A DNA stretch of 64,000 nucleotides, from positions 496,001-560,000 of the forward strand of contig NW_021940925.1 in NCBI RefSeq assembly GCF_004337985.1. The letters are read 5' to 3'. The number at the start of each line of letters is the position of its first letter. Within the stretch, counting starts at the first letter, position 1. A program made the position numbers and the translations under genes. This DNA comes from Pyricularia pennisetigena. Its lineage: Eukaryota; Ascomycota; Sordariomycetes; Magnaporthales; Pyriculariaceae. The notes beneath the pieces were generated by a model, which saw nothing but the letters and a program-made list of their open reading frames with translations, did no database searches and had not been told where the DNA came from. Below are positions 42,290-55,349 of the stretch, one piece after another.

Positions 42290-44594
42290 ATTATCCAATC
42301 GTGCGTTTTTCGATATAACCCTCAATCTTTACCGTTATTTTATTAATCGAAATTAATTTGGTAAATGCGTCGTTGGAATCCTTTTTTGTTATAATATTAG
42401 CTGGGTTATTACGTCCGTTTATCCAGCAAATTTCTATTATTTCCCTAGTTTCGTACAATACGCGCAACGATATTATATTTATTATTAGTTTCTTTTTATC
42501 GTATTATTTAATTTTATTAAATAATCGTACGCAAATTTGGAATTTATATATATGATAATTTGGATATATAATTGTCCCAGGATACTTATTATACGCGCTA
42601 TTATTATTACAAAAATAAAACTATGGTCGAATCCTGTAAATATACTATATAATTCGTTTGCTAACACGTTTTTAATTACTTTTTTATATTTGGTAGAGGA
42701 CCAATGCACAATATTTCCCTGCAATTAGAATTGTTTTTTGCTGCGCGCGATTTTTTCCCCCAATATTATAATATAATTTCATTGTAAAATTAAATTTTAA
42801 TTATTAGCGAACGATCTATTTATAAAAATATATAATTTCGCGCGCTCCAGGTTAATGGGCAAATATATAAACCCCCTGTTCGGGTTTTCCATTTACCATA
42901 TTAACCGTTTGTTGAAAACGGTTATTGTTTTTTTAATTAATTGTTGGTTGCTTTATATTATTATTAATAAATTGTACGCAATTCTTGGTTAACAAATAGT
43001 AACAATATATATTCCCCTGGTTTGTTATGTAATAAATTGTTATATTGCATTTGGTGTTTTATGGTCGACGAATTTAAATTATATTAATTATCCTTTTTGG
43101 GTAATGCGTACGTTCTCCCCCTACAATTGGATTTTGCATCCGTTAAATTCCAAATAACTGTCGTGCGTAAAAAGCTGTTTTTTTTTAACTCAGAATCCTG
43201 TTACGTGCAATTTTTCCTCCTTTAACGCTAAAAAAGTTGGAATTGCAATAATAAACGTATCGTTTATTTATATACCCGTAATCCCAAAATAATTTTTATT
43301 TCCCGTTATATATAACAAATATAAATTGTATAATAATGGTTTTATTTTTAACGCGTTGCGGTGGTACGTATAATATATTTTCCACCAATATATACCTAAT
43401 TTTGCTAATTTATATAGCGACTTTTTAATTTATAACACCGTATTAGGTAAATAATAATGGCGAACTTTTTTAGTAACCGTGCGATAATTGTACGTTGCAG
43501 GAAATTCTCGGATTGCACGTATATTTGTATAATATCCCGCAATTTGAATTTTATATTTAATCGCGCGATTAACCCGGTTCCAATCGCCAATAATAACCTT
43601 TAGTTGATACGTTAGATAATTGGCGTTTACGTTAACAATCTTTCCTTTTCCGGGTTGTTATAATTTTATAATATTATCCTGGATTTTTTATATAATTGCG
43701 AGGAGGTTTGTCCTTTAATTTTTCATATTAATTTTATTTTCCATATCCGGCCTTTTTTTTTGCAAAATTCAATTTAGGTTCGCCTGGGTTTACAACCTAT
43801 TGTGTGCGTCCGGGTCCGGGTATAATTAATCCTGCGGTGCGTCCCGGTTCGCGTCAGGTTAATTTGGCCTCGTTTCCCCGTCCTAGTCGTGCAGTTTTTA
43901 TATTTTATCCCGGCCCGTATCCATTTAATTTTGCGATTTGTCCCGGTCCGGTTCAATTTAATTTTGCGGCGTTTTTTTTTTAGGTCGTGCGGTTTTTATA
44001 TTTCGGTTGGATCGCGGTGGAATGGTTTGCAATACGTCGTGCGAAAAGTTTTTGGGATATTATTAATGGCTATTATAATATTAATTTGGTCCACAATTTG
44101 GATTTGGTACGGTCCCTACCATCTTCTCCTTTTTTTCCATATTAATCATTCGTTTCCCAACGTAATATCCAATATTTTTTACGCGCGTGGTCCGTTTTTT
44201 ATATTAAACGCGCGGTTAATAACTATTTCCGCATAATATTTGGCCAACGTTTTTTCTGTTTTGGATATTATCATCGCGCGTTGCGCGATAATTGCTAATA
44301 ATATTAATTTTTCGTTAATTTTGGGTTACGCACCGAACATTAGCAAAATTGGAATTAATCCGTTTGGTCCAGTTATATTATTTAGGGTTTTTATTATTAT
44401 TTGCAAAATAGTTTTTTATTCGCATTACTTTTTAATTTCTGGGATAAAATATTAAACGTATGCCGCAACGGGGCGTGCGCACGTTTTATTTTTCCTAATA
44501 CCCAATATATTTCCACAGGCTTTTTTTTGCACGCAATTTTTACTATTTTGGCGTTGCTGTGGAACTTTTCCGATACAAAATTCTTCCCTGGGTC
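42290..44594 (-). pseudogene. Ty1/copia pol relic
   Basis: On the minus strand, from about 43590, the RT of a copia element is readable: GLIARLNIKFKLRDIIQIYV and QSENFLQRTIIARLLKKFA. After a frameshift it continues with VKKPLYKLAKLGIYWWKIYY, YHRNALKIKPLLYNLYLL and GITGI followed by INDTFII. The catalytic TDDT/VDD box thus reads INDT, Asp to Asn. Upstream (43780-43960) lies a repetitive Arg/Thr/Gly-rich linker like the variable region between copia integrase and RT. The 5' part is missing where gypsy element III begins (44600). LTRs were not identified. Confidence 0.65.
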
Positions 44595-44599
44595 GTACG

Positions 44600-44792
44600 T
44601 GTTACGGCCAGGGTAAGCATAGCACGGAAGTTAGTTTATTAGCATTTATCGACGAAGATTCTACTTTGAAAAAAGGAAAAAAAATAAACAAAGTTTTAAA
44701 TTTAACGCGACATCGATAAAAATATTACCCTGGTGGGTCGTTAATCCAGGGTTAGGGTTAAGGTCTGGTAATCTTATGGTCCAAATGTCACA
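44600..44792 (-). repeat. 3' LTR of gypsy family 1 element III
   Basis: TGTTACGGCC...AAATGTCACA as read on the plus strand. Contains the family's GGGTTAGGGTTAAGG words, which are not telomere repeats. Confidence 0.85.
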
Positions 44793-46715
44793 TTACCTTT
44801 TTCCAAACCTCGTATATCGACGTAGGTAATTATGCGAAGCTTTTGTTAAATTGCCATATTATCGTTTTTTCCTTTTACCGTTTAATTTTCCATGCTCCGC
44901 CACGTTATCCTTTTAATTCGGTCCGTCCAATTTATTTTCGGCAGCGGCTTTTATCCAAATTACCAATCGTTTCGGCGGTTTTGCGGCATTTTTGTATTTT
45001 TTGTAAAAATTGTCAAAAATTATCGCTAAATTTTTAAAATTTTCAGCCGGGTACCACGTATCGTTTGGATTATATTTTTACTATGCGACCTGGTATTACA
45101 ATATTTTATTCCGGCCAAATAATCGGGACGTTAGAATTTTATCGACCACAAATTTTGGTTTTCCGTTTATTTTTTTTGGCGGAGGCGGTTTTTTTTTCTA
45201 TTGTGGTAATGGGTCCATTGCGGTTTTACGGAGGCGGTTTGCGTGGAACAAATTTTTTTTAAACGATTTAAATACGTCCAAAATATAATTATATTTTCGT
45301 TCTTTTAAAATTTATTATGGTCCGGTCCATTGTAAATTTAATTTGGTCGTCGGTACGGTCGTCGGAAACCCTTTTTTTTAACGAAAATATAATCGTTAAC
45401 CCCAAAATTTACTGGTCGCCGCTTATTATTAATTTGTTTTTCCTGCCTCGCCTACGTTTTAAACGCGTTTTAGCGGACCAATTTTTGGTTTTTTTTAATT
45501 TAACGGACGATTTGCAACGTTTTTCGTTTTTGGTTTAAATTAACGGTTGTAATTAGCAGGTCGGTGGACAACGGGTTTCGGGGTTCGGTCCCGAATATTA
45601 TTTTTAACGGGCATATACCAAGGTTGGCATACCACGCGGCGTTATAAGCAAAATCCAAAACAAGCATATATACGCTCCAATTGGTTTGGTATTTGTTGAT
45701 ATAAAACCGCAGTTTTTGGTCCAATTCCTGGTTAGTAATCTTTACGGTATTTTGTATTTAAAGGTGCAAAACGTTACCGTATTGGTATTTAATACCCGTA
45801 AATTTATTCAACGTCGCCATAAATTCGGAGATAAACGGCCCGGCGTTATCGTTAATCCAAACGAAAAATAATTTTAAAAAAACAATATAAATATCAATAA
45901 TATTGGGAAACCAGGATTTTTATTATATCGGTTTTTTGTCCTGGAATAATAATTATTAGGCGATTAAATTTGCAAACGAACATTTATATATAATTATATC
46001 CGAATTTGTTTTTGGATATATTTTTTCCGTCAATTATTATATATTTCCAAATATAATTCGGTATCGGTAGCGGATATAATAAACCCGGGATTTTGTCGTA
46101 TTTATTTTTATTGTGTTCGTAGTTGTAATGATTTTTAAAATATTTTCGAATAATTTAATTTATATCCTCCCAAAAATATTGTTTTTTTAATTATTTGTAT
46201 CGTTTTATTTTGTTTTGCGTGGGCGAATATTTTGGGTTTGTGAACTTTACGGATTAAAACGGTCCTTGAAAAAATTTGTCCGTTTAAAATCGTTTCCGGG
46301 ACGACCAATCTTTTTTGATATTGGCCTAATTTTTGCTTTTCGTTTTTTTATTATATTAAATTTACCAAATCTGCGCCGTTTACCACGTGGGCGTTGGGGT
46401 CGGTAATATTAACGGCAACCATCGTAAATATAATTTTTTAAATGGAATTAAAATTATTATTTGTTTTTTTCCCCAAGTTTTAATTGTTAAAAAATTTGCC
46501 GTTTTGCGGGATAAAATATCGGCGGTTGTATTATTTTTACCGCGGCGGTATTAAAACGTAATATTAAAATTAACCAGGAAATTTGCCCAACGCATTTATT
46601 AAATCGAAAAAAATTATTTTGTAAAATACAAAATTAAAATTTGGTGGTTTATAACCACGAAAAAATTTATCCCCAATAATTTTAATTTATAATATTCCAA
46701 CGTTTAAACCTGTTA
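44600..46715 (-). mobile_element. Gypsy family 1 element III, 5'-truncated
   Basis: A minus-strand copy with its 3' LTR at 44600-44792 (193 bp), followed by chromodomain, integrase and the end of RNase H (to about 46700, co-linear with 31870-33700 of element II). It breaks off inside RNase H, where an unrelated dispersed repeat begins. Integrase motifs survive in part around 45500-46100. Stops are frequent. Confidence 0.8.
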
Positions 46716-47255
46716 ATTACGGGGGTTGCTAACAGCGGATATAGCTGGTAACCTAGGTGCGGCGTGGTATAAAGAGTGCGCTAAATGCACTATTGTAACG
46801 AAATATCAATGGGTGCTAAATGCACTAAAAAATGGAACGTTGTACGCAATTTGACGGTAATGTATTGGTGGGAGGACTTTGCTCTGTCCTCTTATATACC
46901 CTCCGACATCAAAGTGGGGGTCGGCACGCCAGAAGGGTTTCCGGTGCCGCAAATGAATTTCCGAAAAACTAATTTGTATGGGTTTTTGAAAAAACACCCT
47001 CATTTGCATACAAACCATCTCTGGGTCTGCACTTAAACGTTAACTTGGTAAAATTTTCAACCCGGTACAGGGTAGCTAACCCCACTAGCTGACCTTTGAA
47101 CCGCAACTCCTGCATTTACAAATTAACGGAATTTCGACCACCCCACTTCGGCACTATATTATGGGCTATATACAAATAAAAGTGGGCTTATTACATGCAA
47201 TATAATGCATATAATTAACAGGTTGTATTTTATTCTGCCATCGCGCCTGGCCCTT
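46716..47255 (+). repeat. Dispersed coding repeat, copy 1
   Basis: Matches the reverse complement of about 60514-61135. One end begins GCTAACAGCGGATATAGCTG, and the other end is TGCATATAATTAACAGG. A plus-strand frame at 46785-47036 encodes YWWEDFALSSYIPSDIKVGV and PQMNFRKTNLYGFLKKHPHL; the same peptide, with stops, is found in the other copy (PQMNFRKFNLYGF). It is therefore a repeated coding sequence, probably a fragment of an unidentified transposon. Confidence 0.6.
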
Positions 47256-47660
47256 GTAATCCGGAATACTAATACCTTTAATTTCGCCATATTTTTAAAA
47301 AACTATTACTATAACGGAGCGCCCGGGTTCGAACCGTTTATTAATACCTCCCGACAAGATAAATTGTTTTAAACCGTGTCGCGCAAACGGCTCACCAATT
47401 CTTTGAGTAAAAAGTTTATTCGTTGCTATAGGCTGTGCTGGTTACCCAGCAATTTCTCCTGAAAAAAAAGCAATATGGCAAGTAGTGGTAATTAACTTGC
47501 ATTTAAGACAGGATTATTATACCCTTTTCCCAAAAGGCGAGCTTTGCCTTGGATTTGCATTTTGGGACTTCGACAGGTTAATTTAATTTCCCCATTTCCG
47601 GCCACCGTATTAAATAAAAACCCCTAATAGGCCTAAATAAATTTTTTAGTTAAAAAATCA
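47256..47660. other. Spacer, no gene
   Basis: AT-rich sequence before the P450 relic. GGTTCGAACCG at about 47329 mimics a tRNA T-loop, but no tRNA can be folded around it. Confidence 0.4.
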
Positions 47661-48796
47661 ATTAAATAACGCGGGAAAAATGGAAAAGAACACACCATTT
47701 ACCCTATTGGCCTAAATATTATCGCCCGAATTTTATCCAGGGTCCTGCTCGGCGAAAAACTGTGTCGCAACATAAAATGGTTCGAAATTATTAAAAACTA
47801 TACGGTAAAAGGTTTTATTAACGCCGAGGTTTTGAAACAAAAGCCCAAAATCCTCCGCGGTATTTACAACCGGTTTAACCCCATGTGCGTCGAATTCCGT
47901 CGCATTATCGACCGGGCGATGCAATTTATTGGACCCGTCGTCGAAGAAAGGCGCAGGATGCGTAAGGAGGCCATGGCTCGCGGCGATAAAATCCCCTCGT
48001 TTAACAATTCGATTAAATGAATTGAAAAGGAGGTTGCGGGCAACCCGTACGATTCCGTCCTTATCCAAGTAATTATATCCACCAGCTCCATTTATTCGAT
48101 AATTAATTTGCTGGTTAAAACCATATGCAAGATCGCCGAATACCCGGGCTTGGATTAGGAACTGAGGGACGAAATTATCCAGGCATTGCGGCCCAATGGT
48201 TGGAAAAAGACGGCATTGTACGACTTAAAGCTTTTTAATAGCGTTATAAAGGAGACGCAGCGTTTAAAACCCCTGACCCTCGGTAGGCAAAAGCTGGATA
48301 TTAAATTTGCCCACTGTTGCAACAGCGTTTGACAAGCATACGTTAACCGTTCGTCCCGCCCGCAATTACCATAAACCGGTTTACCGAACGCGACGTTACC
48401 CTCCCCGACGGGATTTTCATCCCCAAGGGCACCCGCGTCGGCACCGACACGTCCTACCGGGTAAACCCCGAATTTTACAAGGACCCATTTAAATTCGACT
48501 TTTATCGCTACGCCAGATGGCGCGGCACCGATAAGGACAGCATCGCGCACCTGGTTAATACATCGCCGCAAAACTTGGGTTTCAGGCACGGCCGACACGC
48601 CTGCCCGGGCCGCTTTTTCGCCGCCAACGAGCTTAAAATTATCCTTTACCACCTGCTGATCAAATACGATTTTAGGCTGGTCGACGGCTTTTCGTACGCG
48701 ACCATGCCGCTGGGGCTTCTGCTAAACGTAAACCCGACCACGAGGTTTATAATGCGAAGGCGGAAGGAGGTTGAACTGAGCCTGGATTCGCTGTAG
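47661..48796 (+). pseudogene. Cytochrome P450 pseudogene, N-terminally truncated
   Basis: The plus strand encodes the C-terminal two thirds of a fungal P450 (heme monooxygenase). It begins with LNIIARILSRVLLGEKLCRN and continues with RIIDRAMQFIGPVVEERRRM. The ExxR motif lies in KLFNSVIKETQRLKPLTL (about 48240) and the heme-binding loop in LGFRHGRHACPGRFFAANEL (about 48569-48628). It ends at TAG 48794-48796. In-frame stops are TGA at 48018-48020 (Trp expected), TAG at about 48157 (Gln expected) and TGA at about 48330. A frame change or lost intron lies between about 48290 and 48350. The last 410 bp are GC-rich and fully open, while the first part is AT-richer. The sequence resembles the ent-kaurene-oxidase-like group of secondary metabolism, but without its substrate-recognition half no function can be given. 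The N-terminal membrane anchor is absent. Confidence 0.85.
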
Positions 48797-50703
48797 GGGG
48801 TTGTTAATTGCGCAACGATATTTGATTTTCTTTTTTTTTTGTTTTCTAGTTTTTTTAATTGTTCGTATGGTCGCTGGGAGGAGGGCCCCGTTCGGTTAAT
48901 TAATTATATAATATATAATCGCTAAATCCGTTGCCAAATCTAAAAGTCCGTCTGGGGTCGGGTCCCACGCATCTCCGGGAAGTCTGGTACACGGGTAAAA
49001 ATGGGCGACTAATGTTTGATCTGTTATTAATAGGAATTGTATAATCGCTTATAATATTATTTGGACCATCCTTGCTTCGCAAAGTGGACCAAGCGCTCCA
49101 TATATATTACCAGCCAAATAGTTTTTAACCAATTAAATTGTAGTCTCAGTGCTTAAAAAATTAATGAAGTGAGCACGAGCTCCAAGTCGTGACAGGCAGT
49201 TACAATGTCAAGCGATTCATCACGTGAAACAGCTTACGGAATAAGGAGGATAAAGGCACGTGTGCCCGGCACTGTTAGACTATTGATTGTCTCTCTCTCC
49301 TGAACAACCTCTTTATGTTCAACAGTGTTACACTGTGGCTTTTAAGGATGTTGAGTTATTTTCGGCTTCTCTACTGTAACTGCCGTCTATCTGTTCTGTA
49401 CGCAATTTCTACCGCTAATTATAAAGCGTGATAATGCAGAGGTTTCATGCATTATGCACGGGCCTCTTTTTGATTCGGATACATGCATCAGATCCACCGC
49501 GCAGCACATTACCTCAAAATCGGTAAGTAGGTAGTTATCCAACTAAGGACTTTGGAAGCTAAAGATCAAGATCGTGATTACGAATCGTGGTGTTTCCAAG
49601 TTATGGGTAGACCCTCCCCTATCTCCGGGAGCCTCCTGACATTAAGAATCCCTAATTGTAGGCTTAGGCGTTGTTCAATGTATTTAATCGCTGCTTAGGC
49701 GTTGTGCAGTGTATTTGGTCGCTGCTCAGTCGCTGTTCAGGCTGTTCAGGTGTTGTTTACCCTCACTCAGTTGTGGTTTAGTTAACATTCCTTTTTCGGT
49801 AATCTAGCAGTTCTTGCAATTAAGCAGTACGTTAGTCCCTAATTTTGACCCTCCAAAACTAGGACGAAAATTTGTTTCCATTATATCTTAAAACTAGTTT
49901 TCCAAAAAAATGTCGATTAACAATGGTCTTTAAAAATGGCAAAATATTCCCAAATAAGTCCAAAATCAAGATGTTTTATTTCCGATCTACTAACATTTTT
50001 TTGAAAAAACTTTTTCGGACATTCTCTTGGTTGAAAATAAATTTTTGGTTAAAAAATCCCACATTTTGACAGAAAATAACGCAAAAAGTAGCCAGTAAAA
50101 TGCTGCGGATAATTAAAATTAATTTTAAAACGCTTTATATATTACCTGGTTGCAACAAACTTCCTTACGCAAATTCACCCCAAAACCGAAATAGATATAT
50201 TATACCAAGCCGGGGGAGTTTTAACCGATATCCAAGCCCCATCCGAGGCAGGATAAAATTAGTAAAATAGGCCATTTCCGGTCACCACCCACAATACAGA
50301 AAAAAAATCTAGGTATAATTAATTGGTGTTGTATTATATTTTCGATTTTATTATATTTTTTAACGGACATGTATTGGATTGTTGGAAATGCCCGACATTT
50401 TGCTATATAAAAATAATAAAAATATTTAGAAGCGGCACAGTTTTTATTCCTATAACGCGAAATTCACGATTATACATATGGCCAAATACCCATTATCCTT
50501 GGCGAACATGGACCCAGAAGATTTTAAGGGAGGTTTTTTTTACAATATCGACCCACAAAGTAGCCAGGTGTAATTTCCCCTGGCCTGCAAACTGTATATA
50601 ACCGTTTATTTAACTCCTTATATTTGTTAAATTCTCTTTTTTTATTAATGGTTTCAACACGAGATTTTCAAATATTGCGAGCCCTCGTACCTTAACCCTC
50701 CAG
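48797..50703. other. Mixed spacer, no gene
   Basis: Contains T-runs after the P450 relic, a short tandem repeat (listed) and an AT-rich stretch near 49900-50050 with inverted words (CAAAAAAATGT / ACATTTTTTTG) that could form a hairpin. GGCAGTTACA (49195-49204) and TGTAACTGCC (49375-49384) look like LTR ends, but no LTR can be delimited. Confidence 0.35.
49660..49760 (+). repeat. Degenerate tandem repeat, about 31-bp unit
   Basis: Two to three units of the type GCTTAGGCGTTGTKCARTGT followed by ATTTRRTCGCT, then shorter CTGTTCAGG words. No function is apparent. Confidence 0.5.
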
Positions 50704-50708
50704 TTTTC

Positions 50709-51165
50709 TGTTACGACCAGACAAGTTGGGCCAGCACCAGTGAGGCCAGGCGGGGTCACACCCCCCCTAACAACACTCGACCTGAGAAAACACCGACCGA
50801 CAGGAAACAAGATTACGTAAGGGAGGAGATTACGTAACACCACGTAATCGCCAAAAAAATAATTTCAGTAATCCTTAAAAGATTATAACAAATTAGGAAA
50901 AATGATCTCTGTAATTTGTAACAAATTAAAGAAAATCACTTTTGGACATAATCTATATAAAGCACATTCATTACCATATAAATAAATTCGATTTTAGGAT
51001 TGCTTAACAGCAATTAAATTCTAATTAACTTTGATATTTATTTAAAAACGATTATAATTTCACCCCAATTATTGAAAACCCCAATTACCCAATTTAAACG
51101 TTCAATTGCTTTAACCCACTATATTTTACCATAAAAACAAATTACCCGATACCTTAATCGTAACA
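50709..51165 (+). repeat. 5' LTR of gypsy family 2 element I
   Basis: TGTTACGACC...CGTAACA. The first 250 bp or so retain CA/TG dinucleotides (close to the clean solo LTR at 41518); from about 50990 on it is RIP-converted. Confidence 0.92.
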
Positions 51166-51184
51166 TTTTAATTGCTCCTGTTCA

Positions 51185-52230
51185 ATATTTTACCTTAAAA
51201 TATACCGAACAATATCGCCGAAATAATATCTTCCAACAAAACCACCCCTTAAACCCCTTTTACCATTAACGTTCCGGCCAATATTAACGCCTTACGTCAA
51301 ATAGTCGCGACGCTCCAAACAAAAAATCGACAATTCCAGGAACGAATAACCGAATAAATTAATCGAACTAATAGGAATTATATTAAATACCTTTTACCAT
51401 TACCCTATAATAGCACCCCAAATACCCTGCAGGGATTCCTTACGGGAACCCGGGCCTACCTCCATTTTAACGAGGACAATTTCGATAATAACGCAAAAAA
51501 AGTCACCTACGCAACCTCGTTATTAAAGGGTAATGCGTTTATTTAATTCGAACCAATCCTATAAAATTATTTGGACCACGATAAGGAAAAAAACCGTAAA
51601 ATTGAAACCAACCGCATTTTCGACGATTATGAAAATTTCGAAAAATGCTTTAAAAGAACATTCGGTAACCCAAACGAGGAACGCACGGTTAAACGTAAAC
51701 TGGTACGCCTTACCCAAATTAAATCGGTATTTAAATATACCAGTGAATTTCGACACATTACCGCCAAATTACTATAGGGCCCCGAAACCCTAATAGCACG
51801 CTTTTATACGGAATTTAAAAAGGAAATTAAGAACGAATTTATTAAAAAAAAACGACCCGATACCTTAACCGAATACGTAAAATTAACAATTAAAATCGAT
51901 AACCGATTTTACGAACGAAAATTGGAACGACGCGAAAAACGTAACGTATAAGGACCAACCTTACGACAAATTAATATAAAACGCAAATACCAATACCCTA
52001 AACCGCTTCGCCAATATAATATTTCCTACGGAATATATAACGGATTTATAAACTTTAACGCGACCCAATATAAAAAACTTCGCAAAAATCCCAAAAATAG
52101 TAAATATTTTAAATACGAAAAACCAGGATATATAACCAAATTTTGCCCCCAAAACACTCCGGATTTATACCCCGATTCCAGAAAACCACGAAAATTAAAT
52201 ACCATTACCCACCAACAAACACCACCGGAT
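51185..52230 (+). pseudogene. Gag relic of gypsy family 2 element I
   Basis: Readable blocks are NVPANINALRQIVATLQTKN, GFLTGTRAYLHFNEDNFDNN, GNPNEERTVKRKLVRLTQIK and RFYERKLERREKRN, the usual retrotransposon Gag fold. The zinc knuckle near 52110 reads KYEKPGYITKFCPQ, where the Cys and His of C-x2-C-x4-H-x4-C are mostly lost (Tyr or other), keeping only the last Cys. In-frame TAA/TAG codons replace Gln and Trp. Confidence 0.85.
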
Positions 52231-53499
52231 TAACACAGTTTAAAAAGCTGGACCGTATATTACAACGATAATTATATAATCCACAATAGCGCAAAAATAA
52301 ACGCAAAATAGTACCTACAAAAACTTAAAGGCATTCGGACCCTAACAATAGGAAGCCGCGTACTTATTAAAACCAAACCACCGGCATAATTACGCAAATA
52401 AAACGCCAAATTACCCGAACCTACGGAATTAAATACCTTAAAAAAAAATTAAAACTATTGGAACAAACCCACCGCATCCGGATAATTTAACAAACCCCAA
52501 CGGACGAATTTAATAACGAATTAAAAAACGAATTTAACGAAAAAAAATTATATCTTCAGACCTATACAGTGCAGCAAAAAAAACAACCCCTATATATATA
52601 AAAAAAAACTTATCGATTTATACCGAAACGACCAATTAATGCAATTTCCCGGAATACCATTTCAAATACAAAGATAAAACCCCATAAAACCAATCGATCC
52701 AACCTTCGGAAACCACCCAATTTTGGATACCAAATATCCCAAACACACAAAAATCTTTTGGGCAAAATATTTTAAAAATAATTGCGGACTACATTTTAGC
52801 AAAAAAATAATCCACGATTTTTTTCCACGACGACGCAAAACAATAAATATCCACGAAATATATACCACCACGGAATTACCTAATTGGGAAATTAAAATAA
52901 AATTTAATACCGAACCAACGGTAATCTTCACCCTTTGTAACGATTACCCCATAATATATTATAACCAAAAACAATTCCTATAATACGAATATACCCGAAA
53001 CATTTACAAAATATATATATTAACCAAAATACAGGCATAGTACGAAACGAAATTACGATAACCAGGACCCGCACCCATAACCAAAATCGTGTGGAACCCT
53101 AATATTAAGGACAATAAAATACCTACGGACGTACGAAAAGCGCCTGCACCAACAGGGCACCGATTTAATAAAATCAACGCTAGAAACAACCATACGCCCC
53201 AAAACAAAAAAAATAAAGACCCACGACGCGAATTTAGCAAACTAAAAAATTAAAACAACCAAACGGTATAAAATACCAAACGGTAGCAATAAAAACGGAA
53301 TAAAAAGCCCTAAACGCCACGCAAACCACGAAAGCAGTACACGAACACATATTCCTAAATATACAATTTAATGGAAAAATTATACGAGCGCTCCTTAACA
53401 ACGGAGTATAAAATAATTACATTTTTCCAAAAATCGTGAAAAAACGACGAATACTTTAATAATAAAAAAAAACCATATCGATTATAAACCGTAAAAAAA

Positions 53500-55260
53500 A
53501 GGCAATTTTATACGGGAACGGCATTATCGAAACAAAGACCGTACACCTTTGGATGGAAAACTATAAACGAAAAAAACAAATCACTTTAAATATTACCGAA
53601 ATAAGGAACAAAAATATAATTTTAGGAATTCCCTGGTTTAAAAAAAACAACCCCCGGATAAATTGGACTACAAACCAAGTTTAATAGGAAAAACACCTAA
53701 TTATTGAACGACTTCCAGCACAATAAAATTTATATAGGAAGTATAAAATACGGAAAAACTAAATAAAACAAATGGCGTATTTACAGGAAAAACGACCAAC
53801 CCCGGAACCAATATCGGAAAAAAAACGATTATTTACAGGCCAAAACCGGTCCAACCATACAATATAAATTACGAAAAAATAAACCAAAAACGGCAAAATC
53901 CCAAAAAAATACCAAAATTATATACGATTATTTAACCAAAAATTCGAAACAGGATTACCCGAACACAATCCATTCGACCACGAAATACCATTAAAAAAAA
54001 ACCCAACCAAAATTCCATAAAATATACGGTTTAAATCCGACACAAATGGAGGCTTTAAACGAATATTTCGCGGAAAACCTTAAAAAAAATTATATTAAAC
54101 CATCGATATTACCAGCAGGATACCCAATCCTTTTCGTACCAAAAAAAAACGGAAAACTACGATTATACGTGGATTACAAACAATTAAACGACATTATAAT
54201 AAAAAATTGCTACCCGCTCCCACTAATAGGAAAATTTCGAAACATGCTTTACCAAACACAATAATTTACGATATTAAACCTTGAAAAAATATACAATTTA
54301 ATCCATATAAAAGAAAACGAGGAATGGAAAACAGCATTTCGCACCAAACGAAAATATTACAAATACCTGGTAATACTTTTCGGTTTCACCAACGCCCCCG
54401 CAACCTTTCAAACTATAATTAACCACGTTTTTAAGGAGTATTTAAACATTTTTATCGATATTTATCTGGACGATATTTTTATTTTTTCCAAAACGTTGGA
54501 AAAACATAAAAAACACGTCCACAAAATTCTACAAAAACTACAAAACGCTAAACTTTTAATTAAACCCGAAAAATGCATTTTTCACAATAAATAAATTAAC
54601 TTCTTAAAATATATTATCGCCCCTGGAAAAATCAGGATAAAAAAATTAAAAATCCAAATAATAAAGGAATAACCCCAACCACAAAACGCAAAAAACGTTC
54701 GGGCATTTTTTAGATTTGTAAACTTTTACAAGAAATTTATTAAAAGTTACGGCGCAATCGCCACCCCATTAGCCAATATAACCAAAAAGGATTTAGAGTT
54801 CCAATAAACGGAACAAATATAATAAATTTTCGAACAGTTACGAAATGCAATAACATAAAAACCGATTTTTAAAATATTAAATCCAACGAAATTTTTTAAA
54901 ATCGAAACCGACGCATCCGACTACGTAATCGGAGGACAATTTAACCAACGAAACGAAAAAAAACGCCTACACCCTTACGCCTTTTTTTCACAAAAATTAT
55001 ATAAATTAAAACTTAATTACCAAATTTATAATAAAAAATTTATAATTATTATCCGAACATTTAAAAAATGGAAACCATAATTATCCGGAATTAAATACGA
55101 AATATTAATTTATACGGACCACAAAAGTTTAACCTATTTTACTACCAGCAAAATATTAAACAAACGATAAATTAAATGGGTAAAACTCCTATTAAAATTC
55201 CATTTCAAAATTATTTACCGAAAAGGAATAGAAAATGGTAGGGCCGACGCCTTTAGCAAA
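53500..55260 (+). pseudogene. Protease, RT and RNase H relic of gypsy family 2 element I
   Basis: The protease end is visible at about 53620 (ILGIPWFKKNNPRINWT). RT is well preserved from 54046: MEALNEYFAENLKKNYIKPS, PAGYPILFVPKKNGKLRLYV, DYKQLNDIIIKNCYPLPLIG and FGFTNAPATFQTIINHVFKE. The intact catalytic box IYLDDIFIFS lies at about 54459-54490. RNase H follows at about 54895 (FKIETDASDYVIGG) and ends near DAFSKK. Stops are few in RT but enough to kill it. Unlike family 1, the YxDD residues survive. Confidence 0.88.
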
Positions 55261-55349
55261 AAATTCAACTATAAAAACATAATAACCGAAAAAACACGGA
55301 GAATCCTCACGGTAAACGATAACGGAAACCTTTTACCAGCCCACCGAAA

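Noticed and set aside
47310..47360. tRNA-like T-loop (GGTTCGAACCG)
   Set aside because: The stem around the loop does not pair, and no acceptor or D-arm can be placed; no other tRNA or rRNA was found in the window.
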